The translations under genes were made by a program, and so were the position numbers. DNA of 37,376 bases from Thermaceae bacterium (lineage in GTDB: Bacteria; Deinococcota; Deinococci; Deinococcales; Marinithermaceae), in the NCBI GenBank assembly GCA_026981865.1, contig JALSIA010000221.1, positions 1-37,376 of the forward strand, given 5' to 3'. This document shows positions 31,196-37,376 of the stretch, piece by piece (position 1 is the first letter of the stretch; each line of letters starts with the position of its first letter). A model generated the notes under the pieces. That model had not been told where the DNA came from. It was given only the letters and a program-made list of their open reading frames with translations, and did not search any database.

Positions 31196-33838
31196 ATGCC
31201 GGACACCAAGAACGCCGCTCCTTTTCGCGTGGATGAGCTGAAAGGCCTTGACCCCGAGGAGCTGGCGCGTCGGCTGGCGACCTCGCTGGAAAAGGGCCTG
31301 ACGGAAAGCGAGGCGCGGGCGCGGCTCGAGCGGTACGGCCCCAACGAGGTACCCGAAAAGGAAGAGAGCGCGTGGCTGCGGCTGCTACGGCGGTTTTGGG
31401 GGCCCATCCCCTGGATGATCGAGGTGGCCGCGCTGCTCTCGGCGCTCGTGGGCAAGTGGGAGGACTTCACGATCATCCTCGTCCTCCTCTTCGTCAACGC
31501 CGGGGTGGACTTCTGGCAGGAGTCGAAGGCGATCTCCGCCCTCAAGGTCCTGCAGCAGCGGCTGGCGCGCAAGGCGCGGGTGCTGCGCGACGGCCGCTGG
31601 CAGGAAGTCGACGTACGCGACCTCGTCCCCGGCGACGTGCTGCGGCTACGGATGGGCGACCTCGTTCCCGCCGACGCCGTGCTCGCAGACGGAACCTACC
31701 TGCAGGTGGACCAGTCGGCGCTTACCGGAGAGTCGCTGCCGGCCAGCAAGAAGGTCGGCGACCCCCTCTATTCCGGCAGCGTCATCAAGCAAGGGGAGGC
31801 GCGGGCCGTCGTCGTGGCCACCGGCACCCACACCTACTTCGGGCGCACCGTGGCGCTCGTCGCCAAGGCGGAGCGCGAAGAGCGCAGCCACTTCCAGCGC
31901 GCGGTCATCCAGATCGGCGACGCGCTGATCGTGATGACGATCGCGCTGGTGGTAATCATCCTGATCGTAGGGCTGTTCCGGCAGGAGAACCTGCTCGAGC
32001 TGCTGCGCTTCGCCCTGGTGCTGACCGTCGCCTCGATTCCGGTGGCGCTGCCCGCGGTGCTCACCGTGACCATGGCCGTTGGCGCACTCGCGTTGGCGCG
32101 CCGCCAGACGATCGTGCGCAAGCTCGCGGCGATCGAGGAACTGGCCGGAGTGGACGTACTCGCCGCGGACAAGACCGGGACCCTGACACGGAACCGCATG
32201 ACGATCGAGCGCATCCGGCCCCACCCCCCCTTCCAGGCGGCCGACGTGATCTTCTACGCGCTGCTGGCTTCGCGCGAGGAAAACCACGACCCCATCGAGG
32301 AACCCATCTTCAGCGAGGCCAAGAAGCTCAGCCTCGACCGCCGCCTGGGCGGCTGTCAGGTCACCGACTTCGTCCCCTTCGACCCCGTGCGCAAGCGTAC
32401 CGAAGCCACGGTGCGCTGCGATGGAAAGGAGCTGTGGGTGGCCAAGGGGGCGCCCCAGGTCATCCTGCAGCTCTGCGAGGAAAGCCTCGACGACGCCGAC
32501 GCGGTCAACCAGGAGCTGGAGCGCCTCGCCGAAAACGGTTTCCGGGTGCTGGGCGTGGCCGTGCGCGAGGAGAACGGGAAGACGCGCTTCGTGGGCCTGA
32601 TCCCCCTCTACGACCCTCCGCGTCCCGACTCCGCCGAGGTCGTGGCCCAGGCGCGCAAGCTGGGCCTCGAGGTCAAGATGATTACCGGCGACCACGTCGC
32701 CATCGCCCGCTACATCGCCCGGGTGCTGGGCATCGGGGAGCGAATCCTGGACGTGCGCGAGCTGCGCGAGGCGGGCATGAAGGAGTGGCAGGTCCTCGCC
32801 GAGGTGCTCACCCACGAACTCTTCGAGGCCTTCAAGCCCGACGCCGGCGAGGCCGAGGTGCGGCGCTTCACCCACCGGGTCGTCGAGGAGCTGACCCAGA
32901 TTTTCGAAAAGGAACACCTGGGGACGGTACACCGCCACGAATCCGAGATCGTACGGCTGGTCGAGGAGGCCGACGGCTTCGCCCAGGTCTACCCCGAGGA
33001 CAAATACTTCATCGTCGACAAGCTGCAGAAGGCCGGGCACTACGTGGCCATGACCGGCGACGGCGTGAACGACGCCCCCGCCCTCAAGAAGGCCGACTGC
33101 GGGATCGCCGTGCAAGGCGCCACCGACGCCGCCCGCGCCGCGGCCGACCTGGTGCTGCTGGCGCCGGGGCTGCGGGTCATGGTGGAGGCGGTGGAGCTGG
33201 CGCGCCAGATCTTCGAGCGCATGAAGAGCTACGCCATCTACCGCATCGCCGAGACCGTGCGCGTGGTGCTGTTGATGTGGGCCACGATCACCTTTTTCAA
33301 CTTCTACCCCGTCACCGCGCTGATGATCATCATCCTGGCGCTGCTCAACGACCTGCCCATTCTCTCGATCGCCTACGACCACGCCAAGGTGGCCCGGAAC
33401 CCGGTGCGCTGGAACATGCACGAGGTGCTCACGGTCGCGGGCTGGCTCGGCGTCGCGGGGCTGCTCTCCTCCTTCCTGCTCTTCTACCTCACCGTAGTGG
33501 TCTGGCAGCTGCCGCACGACCTGATCCAGACGATCTTCTTCCTCAAGCTGGTGGTCGCGGGCCACGGCACCATCTACAACACCCGCACCTACGACCGCTG
33601 GTTCTGGACGAAGCCCTACCCCTCGGCCGTCCTCTTCGGGGCCACCTTCTCGACCCGGGTCCTGGGCACCCTCATCGGGGTCTACGGCTGGTTCTTCGCG
33701 CCGGTCATGACGCCGGCCGGCTGGGGCTGGGGGCTGGGCATCTGGGCCTACTCCCTGGCCTGGTTCGTCTTTAACGACGTGGTCAAGGTTTCGGTCTACC
33801 GCTACCTCGAGCGTCGCGGTCTGGTGGAGCCCAGCTAG
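31196..33838 (+). CDS. P-type (IIIA) plasma-membrane H+-ATPase
   Basis: This 880-residue protein shows P-type ATPase signatures in order: TGES (actuator), the phosphorylation site Asp325 in DKTGTLT, TGDH (497-500) and TGDGVNDAP (about 618-626). About ten transmembrane helices fit the PMA1-like proton pumps, including VDVLAADKTGTLTRNRM and MWATITFFNFYP. The segment between TGDH and GFAQVYPEDK is about 92 residues, roughly twice that of fungal PMA1. ATG 31196 is chosen because GGAGGTG lies 6 nt upstream; a GTG at 31187 is inside that site. Ion specificity is inferred from subfamily resemblance. Confidence 0.92.
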   Translation: MPDTKNAAPFRVDELKGLDPEELARRLATSLEKGLTESEARARLERYGPNEVPEKEESAWLRLLRRFWGPIPWMIEVAALLSALVGKWEDFTIILVLLFVNAGVDFWQESKAISALKVLQQRLARKARVLRDGRWQEVDVRDLVPGDVLRLRMGDLVPADAVLADGTYLQVDQSALTGESLPASKKVGDPLYSGSVIKQGEARAVVVATGTHTYFGRTVALVAKAEREERSHFQRAVIQIGDALIVMTIALVVIILIVGLFRQENLLELLRFALVLTVASIPVALPAVLTVTMAVGALALARRQTIVRKLAAIEELAGVDVLAADKTGTLTRNRMTIERIRPHPPFQAADVIFYALLASREENHDPIEEPIFSEAKKLSLDRRLGGCQVTDFVPFDPVRKRTEATVRCDGKELWVAKGAPQVILQLCEESLDDADAVNQELERLAENGFRVLGVAVREENGKTRFVGLIPLYDPPRPDSAEVVAQARKLGLEVKMITGDHVAIARYIARVLGIGERILDVRELREAGMKEWQVLAEVLTHELFEAFKPDAGEAEVRRFTHRVVEELTQIFEKEHLGTVHRHESEIVRLVEEADGFAQVYPEDKYFIVDKLQKAGHYVAMTGDGVNDAPALKKADCGIAVQGATDAARAAADLVLLAPGLRVMVEAVELARQIFERMKSYAIYRIAETVRVVLLMWATITFFNFYPVTALMIIILALLNDLPILSIAYDHAKVARNPVRWNMHEVLTVAGWLGVAGLLSSFLLFYLTVVVWQLPHDLIQTIFFLKLVVAGHGTIYNTRTYDRWFWTKPYPSAVLFGATFSTRVLGTLIGVYGWFFAPVMTPAGWGWGLGIWAYSLAWFVFNDVVKVSVYRYLERRGLVEPS

Positions 33839-33842
33839 CGGT

Positions 33843-33854
33843 TAGGCTGGAAGC
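33843..33854 (+). promoter_or_regulatory. Leaderless-type promoter of folK, TAGGCT 6 nt before ATG
   Basis: TAGGCT (33843-33848) matches TANNNT and is 6 nt from ATG 33855, in the 16-nt gap after the ATPase stop. GGAA lies in the gap but is too close to the ATG for a normal ribosome binding site. Confidence 0.35.
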
Positions 33855-34355
33855 ATGCAGCGCGTTTCCGCCCTGGTGGCGATGGGATCCAACCTGGGCG
33901 ACCGCGCCGGCCACCTGCTCGGCGCGGTGACCGCGCTTGCGCGCCGGCCGGAGGTGCGGCTCGCGGGGCTCTCGCGCGTCTACGAAACCGAGCCCGTAGG
34001 TCCCCCGGGGCAGGGGCCCTACCTCAACGCGGTGGCGGCCCTGGAAACCGAGTGCGACCCCCAGGAACTGCTCGCGACGCTGCTCGCGATCGAGCGCGCC
34101 CACGGCCGGGTGCGGCGCGAGCGCTGGGGCCCCCGCACCCTTGACCTCGACCTGCTCGACTTCGGGGGGCGGGTGCTCGAGCGTCCGGGGCTCGTCCTGC
34201 CCCACCCGCGGCTGCACGAACGCCCCTTCGTGCTGGTGCCGCTCGAGGAGGTCGCCCCCGGCTGGCGCCATCCCGTCTTCGGCAGGACGGCGCAGGAGCT
34301 GCTGGAAGAACTCGATTCCAGCGGGGTAAAGCTCTGGCACCCCTCTAGCGGATGA
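33855..34355 (+). CDS. folK: 6-hydroxymethyl-dihydropterin pyrophosphokinase (HPPK)
   Basis: This 166-residue enzyme transfers pyrophosphate from ATP to hydroxymethyl-dihydropterin, the step before FolP. Motifs are ALVAMGSNLGDR near the N-terminus, SRVYETEPVG and the metal-binding WGPRTLDLDLL (Asp residues), followed by PHPRLHERPFVL. Length is normal. Its last 11 bp overlap the convergent folC gene. Confidence 0.96.
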   Translation: MQRVSALVAMGSNLGDRAGHLLGAVTALARRPEVRLAGLSRVYETEPVGPPGQGPYLNAVAALETECDPQELLATLLAIERAHGRVRRERWGPRTLDLDLLDFGGRVLERPGLVLPHPRLHERPFVLVPLEEVAPGWRHPVFGRTAQELLEELDSSGVKLWHPSSG

Positions 34356-35568
34356 ATGCTTCGGGCGCGGGCCCAAAGCCGGGACGCGCGAGCGCCGCGA
34401 TCAGGTAGAGGCTGCCGGCGACCACCACCAAGCCTCCCGGCGGACGCCCGGACCGTGCCTGCGCCAGCGCCCGCTGCGGGTCGGGCTCGAGGCGCGCTCC
34501 CGGAAAGAACTCCGCCAGCGCCGCGGGGGCGGACGAACGCGGCCCTGGGTAGCGCGTCAGCCAGACGTTTTTGAACCGGGACCGCAGCGCGGCGGCCATG
34601 GCCGCCGCGTTCTTGTCCCTGGCGACGGCGAAGACCAGCGTTTTGGGGGTGCCGGGAAAGTAGTCGGCGAGCGCGCGAACGAGGGTGCGGGCCCCCGCGG
34701 GGTTGTGGGCCCCGTCGAGGAGCAGGCGCTCCGCGGGCCGGTACTCCAGCCGACCCGGGTGCTGCACCCGCGCCAGCCCCGCGCGCGCCGCAGCCGCGCT
34801 CGCCCCCAGCTCCCGCGCCGCCCGCACCGCCAGCGCCAGGTTTTCGGCCTGGTGACGCCCCATCAACCCAGCGGCGTAGGTGCACCCGTCCAGCACGAAG
34901 CTCACGCCGTAGCCGTTCACCTCCACGTGGGTGGGTGCGACCCGCTCGAGGCGCACCCCGCGCTCCCGCGCCGCGGCCGTCAGGAAGGCCGCGCCCGCGC
35001 CGGTCGCCGCGGTGAGGGCGGACCGCCCCGGCCTCAGGATGCCGGCCTTCTCGCGGGCGACGTGGGCCAGCGTGGGCCCCAGCCAGTCCGTGTGGTCGAG
35101 GGCCACGTTGGTGACGATCGAGAGCGCCGGCTCGGTTGCGTTCACCGCGTCGAAGCGCCCGCCCAGCCCCACCTCGAGCACCGCGGTCGTGACCTTCTGC
35201 TCGGCGAAGTGGACGAGGGCCAGGGCCGCGAGGGCTTCGAAATAGCTGGCGCCGCTGGCCTCCAGCGGACCGGCGAGGCGGTCCAGGAGTTCGTCCAGGG
35301 CCTCGGGGGCGATCGCCGAGCCGTCCACCTCGATGCGCTCACGCACGTCCTGCAGGTGGGGGCTGGTGAACAGCCCCACCCGCTCGCCGGCGGCCTGCAG
35401 GATACGCGCCAGCGCCCGCGCGGTGCTGCCCTTGCCGTTGGTCCCGCCAACCAGAACCACGCGAAACGCCCGCTCCGGGTGATCCAGGCGGGCGAGCAGG
35501 GTGCGAATACGCTCGAGTCCGGGGGTCATCCCCCGGCGGGCCAGGCGCTCGAGCCGCTTCCGGCTCAA
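34345..35568 (-). CDS. folC: Dihydrofolate synthase/folylpolyglutamate synthase
   Basis: This 407-residue ligase adds glutamate to dihydropteroate or folate. The P-loop GGTNGKGST is at 41-49, followed by LFTSPHLQDVRERI and the Mur-ligase-type DHTDWLG (about 155-161), with LLLDGAHNPAG in the C-terminal domain. The start is taken as TTG 35568, overlapping the Fur stop as TTGA; an internal ATG (14 codons in) is less likely because it would trim the conserved N-terminal helix. Its 3' end overlaps folK by 11 bp. Confidence 0.94.
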   Translation of the reverse strand: MSRKRLERLARRGMTPGLERIRTLLARLDHPERAFRVVLVGGTNGKGSTARALARILQAAGERVGLFTSPHLQDVRERIEVDGSAIAPEALDELLDRLAGPLEASGASYFEALAALALVHFAEQKVTTAVLEVGLGGRFDAVNATEPALSIVTNVALDHTDWLGPTLAHVAREKAGILRPGRSALTAATGAGAAFLTAAARERGVRLERVAPTHVEVNGYGVSFVLDGCTYAAGLMGRHQAENLALAVRAARELGASAAAARAGLARVQHPGRLEYRPAERLLLDGAHNPAGARTLVRALADYFPGTPKTLVFAVARDKNAAAMAAALRSRFKNVWLTRYPGPRSSAPAALAEFFPGARLEPDPQRALAQARSGRPPGGLVVVAGSLYLIAALARPGFGPAPEAFIR

Positions 35569-35960
35569 GACCGCAGCGTCTGGCGGCAGGCGGAGCAGAG
35601 CCCGCGAAACTCCACCTTGGCCTCGTGGACCTGTAGCTCCGGGTACGCCGCACGCGCGGGGGTGAGCAGGTCGGGCAGCTCGACCTCGAGGTCGACGATC
35701 TCGCCGCAGCGCTCGCAGATCAGGTGGTGGTGCGGCACCGGGTTGGCGTCGTAGCGGGTCGCCTCGCCGGCGCGCGCCAGCACCGCGATCTGGCCCTCCG
35801 AAACCAGGGCCTCGAGGGTGCGGTAGACGGTCCCCAGGCTGATGCTGGGCACGATCTTGCGCACCTCCTGGTAGATCCAGGCGGCGTCGGGGTGGTTGCG
35901 GGCCTTCTGCACCACGTCGAGCACGGCTTTGCGTTGGCGCGTCAGGCGCTTCATCGCCAT
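35565..35960 (-). CDS. Fur/PerR-family transcriptional regulator (second paralogue)
   Basis: This 131-residue protein has the Fur winged helix (about 8-75, SLGTVYRTLEALVSEG) and the metal domain with PHHHLICERCGEIVD and GLCSACR, retaining both zinc CxxC pairs. It is shorter than the paralogue at 230-670 and differs throughout, so the two probably sense different signals. hemC is upstream on the same strand, which hints at haem or peroxide regulation (PerR-like), but this is inference. ATG 35960 is 9 nt after TATACT. It overlaps folC by 4 bp and is probably co-translated. Confidence 0.9.
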   Translation of the reverse strand: MAMKRLTRQRKAVLDVVQKARNHPDAAWIYQEVRKIVPSISLGTVYRTLEALVSEGQIAVLARAGEATRYDANPVPHHHLICERCGEIVDLEVELPDLLTPARAAYPELQVHEAKVEFRGLCSACRQTLRS

Positions 35961-35975
35961 AGTGCCCCCAGTATA
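35961..35975 (-). promoter_or_regulatory. Leaderless-type promoter, TATACT 9 nt before ATG
   Basis: On the minus strand TATACT (35970-35975) precedes the ATG at 35960 by 9 nt. A hyphenated CTGA-N6-TCAG repeat lies about 12 nt further upstream (35988-36001 region) and could be an operator half-site pair, but it is short. Confidence 0.45.
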
Positions 35976-36013
35976 CGGGAAATTCTGATGGTTTTCAGTA
36001 ATGCGTATGAGAA

Positions 36014-36925
36014 CTAGTTGCCCGCCGCCTCGGTCAGCACCTCGCGGCCGCCGGCTTCGAGCACGTCGCGGGCCAGCTCCAACCCCAGCTCCCAGGCCTC
36101 CTCGGGGTCGCCCTCGATCTCCCCGCGGATCAGCGTCTGGCCGTCCAGCGAAAGGACCCCGGCGTCGAGCACCAGCACGTCGTCCTCGATCTGCGCCAGC
36201 GCCCCCACCGGCGCCAGGCAGCCCGCGCCCAGACCGTGCAGGAAGCCGCGCTCGGCCAGCACCCGCGCGCGTGTGGGGGCGTGGTTGAGGCTGTAGGCCA
36301 GCTCGTCGGCCATGTCGTCGCCCTCGCGCACCTCGAGCGCCAGCGCCCCCTGACCCGGGGCCGGCAGCAGGATCTCGGGGTCCACGAACTCGCCGATGCG
36401 GTTGCGCATCTCCAGGCGCAAGAGCCCCGCCGCGGCCAGGATGATGCCGTCCAGGTCGTCGCTCACCAACCGCTTCAGGCGCGTGTCCACGTTGCCGCGC
36501 AGCGGCACGATCTCCAGGTCGTCGCGCCAGGCGAGCAGCTGCGCCCGCCGCCGCACCGAGCTGGTGCCGATGCGCGCCCCCTTGGGCAGGTCCGCCATGC
36601 GGGCCACGCTGTTGCGCCCGATGAAGACGTCGCGCGGGTCCACCCGCCGGGGCACGCCGGCGATCACCAACCCCTCGGGCTGGGTGGTGGGCAGGTCCTT
36701 GAGCGAGTGCACGGCGATGTCGATCTCGCCGCGTCGGAGGGCCTCTTCCAGCTCCCCCACGAAGATGTTCTGCTCCCGCGGGTCGGCGCCGCGGTCGCCC
36801 TTGGTCTGGATCGTCTTGATCTTGAACTCGGTCTCGGGCCAGTTCTCCTTCAGCCGCTCGACCGCCCAGCGGGTTTGGGTAAGGGCAAGGAGGCTCCCGC
36901 GGGTGCCTACGACGATAACGCGCAT
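36014..36925 (-). CDS. hemC: Hydroxymethylbilane synthase (porphobilinogen deaminase)
   Basis: This 303-residue enzyme joins four porphobilinogen units in haem biosynthesis. Motifs include [13 protein letters not shown] at the start, [10 protein letters not shown] and LRGNVDTRL for the substrate-binding arginines, and [12 protein letters not shown] with the Cys that holds the dipyrromethane cofactor. A GTG at 36931 would add two residues. ATG 36925 is preferred because TAAGAT lies 9 nt upstream. Confidence 0.97.
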   Translation of the reverse strand: MRVIVVGTRGSLLALTQTRWAVERLKENWPETEFKIKTIQTKGDRGADPREQNIFVGELEEALRRGEIDIAVHSLKDLPTTQPEGLVIAGVPRRVDPRDVFIGRNSVARMADLPKGARIGTSSVRRRAQLLAWRDDLEIVPLRGNVDTRLKRLVSDDLDGIILAAAGLLRLEMRNRIGEFVDPEILLPAPGQGALALEVREGDDMADELAYSLNHAPTRARVLAERGFLHGLGAGCLAPVGALAQIEDDVLVLDAGVLSLDGQTLIRGEIEGDPEEAWELGLELARDVLEAGGREVLTEAAGN

Positions 36926-36940
36926 ACGCACCCCATCTTA
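36926..36940 (-). promoter_or_regulatory. Leaderless-type promoter of hemC, TAAGAT 9 nt before ATG
   Basis: On the minus strand TAAGAT (36935-36940) is followed by GGGGTGCGT and the ATG. The G-run is too far from consensus to be a clear ribosome binding site. Confidence 0.4.
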
Positions 36941-36966
36941 ACGGCCGCGGGTCGGGGGCGCAAAGG

Positions 36967-37376
36967 TCAACCCGACCATCCCACCAGCCAGACGAGCGCG
37001 TCGGGGGCGTCGATCACGTAGAGCAGGGCGCGCCTTCCGTCCATGGACTCGAAGACGTAGCGGGTGTGCCGCTCCGGGCCCACCTGGAAGGTCTTCTCCT
37101 CCGCCAGCAGGTAACCGGCGACGGCGAAGCCGGTGGCCAGCTGATGCACGTAGGCGTTCCGCAGGTTCCTGGCGATTCCCCGGGCCGCGTAGGCCTCCCA
37201 GTCGCCAAAGCCCTCGCGGCCGCGCACCTTGGTCACCAGGCGCGCCACCCCCTTCCCCAGCGCGCGGTAGGAACCGCTAGGGAGGCGGATCTGGCTGTCC
37301 AGCTTGAGCGCGGTCGCGGTGACGAGCTGCACCTCGACGAGGGTCTGGGCGAGTCTGGGCAGACCCCAGACCAGCC
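36967..37376 (-). CDS. C-terminal part of an unrecognised protein (partial)
   Basis: The reading frame stays open to the right edge. A GTG at 37332 lies inside it, but upstream codons continue LVWGLPRLAQTLVE without a stop, so the true start may lie outside the window. The visible 136 residues are soluble, basic in the middle (VARLVTKVRGREGFGDW) and end in VWLVGWSG. One line of text (GPERHTRYVFESMDGRRALLYVIDAPD) looks like a small beta sheet. No family was recognised. It lies upstream of hemC on the same strand. Confidence 0.6.
   Translation of the reverse strand, partial: LVWGLPRLAQTLVEVQLVTATALKLDSQIRLPSGSYRALGKGVARLVTKVRGREGFGDWEAYAARGIARNLRNAYVHQLATGFAVAGYLLAEEKTFQVGPERHTRYVFESMDGRRALLYVIDAPDALVWLVGWSG

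Noticed and set aside
31372-33774. Two long frames overlapping the H+-ATPase, one antisense
   Set aside because: Arg/Gly/Pro- or His/Val-rich shadows with no motifs, while the main frame holds all P-type ATPase signatures.

Overview
The window looks like chromosomal DNA from a high-GC thermophile of the Deinococcota, family Thermaceae (Oceanithermus/Marinithermus/Thermus-like). The evidence is a Taq-type single-subunit DnaE of 1222 residues with an intact PHP domain, strongly GC-biased third codon positions, and many start codons placed 6-9 nt after a TANNNT -10 box, the leaderless arrangement described for Deinococcus. The genus is inferred from gene content and was not tested by alignment.

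Layout. 1-1342: a gene end, a Fur-family regulator with a palindromic operator, an FtsB/DivIC-like cell-division protein and a small acidic protein. 1343-4680: a lower-GC accessory island holding a two-gene SIR2-HerA system, with gene debris on both sides that looks like eroded defence genes. 4911-8579: dnaE (minus strand). 8580-9376: a cluster of palindromic intergenic repeats that runs into the end of a three-gene, translationally coupled operon of unrecognised envelope proteins (8993-11168, minus). 11259-12056: a methyltransferase. 12245-15497: a PhnDCE-type ABC importer whose permease has an extra N-terminal half. 15554-16495: a prohibitin-like SPFH protein. 16660-20856: two secreted lipoproteins, the second a subtilisin-like protease. 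20941-22467: a PASTA protein with a kinase-like but apparently inactive cytoplasmic domain. 22498-22620: a truncated DsrE-like gene. 22668-24494: a LOG-family protein, RNase HII and a DUF4384-like lipoprotein. 24591-27692: a TRAP transporter whose binding protein converges on its membrane subunits. 27753-29882: an MFS carrier and a tandem universal stress protein. 29956-35568: folate genes folP, folB, folK and folC interrupted by a P-type H+-ATPase. 35565-36925: a second Fur-family regulator and hemC. The final gene runs off the right edge.

How the genes fit together. Most of the window is core metabolism and envelope biology. folP, folB, folK and folC cover the middle and end of folate synthesis. 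phnDCE and the TRAP genes import organic anions or phosphorus compounds. The lipoprotein, protease, PASTA and SPFH genes concern the envelope. The accessory part is the SIR2-HerA pair. By analogy with characterised members it should deplete NAD+ when phage is sensed, with the HerA ring as partner ATPase. The most unusual points are the fossil genes around that pair, the repeat cluster that supplies the tail of a coupled reading frame, the PASTA pseudokinase, and the consistent leaderless start geometry at about a dozen genes.
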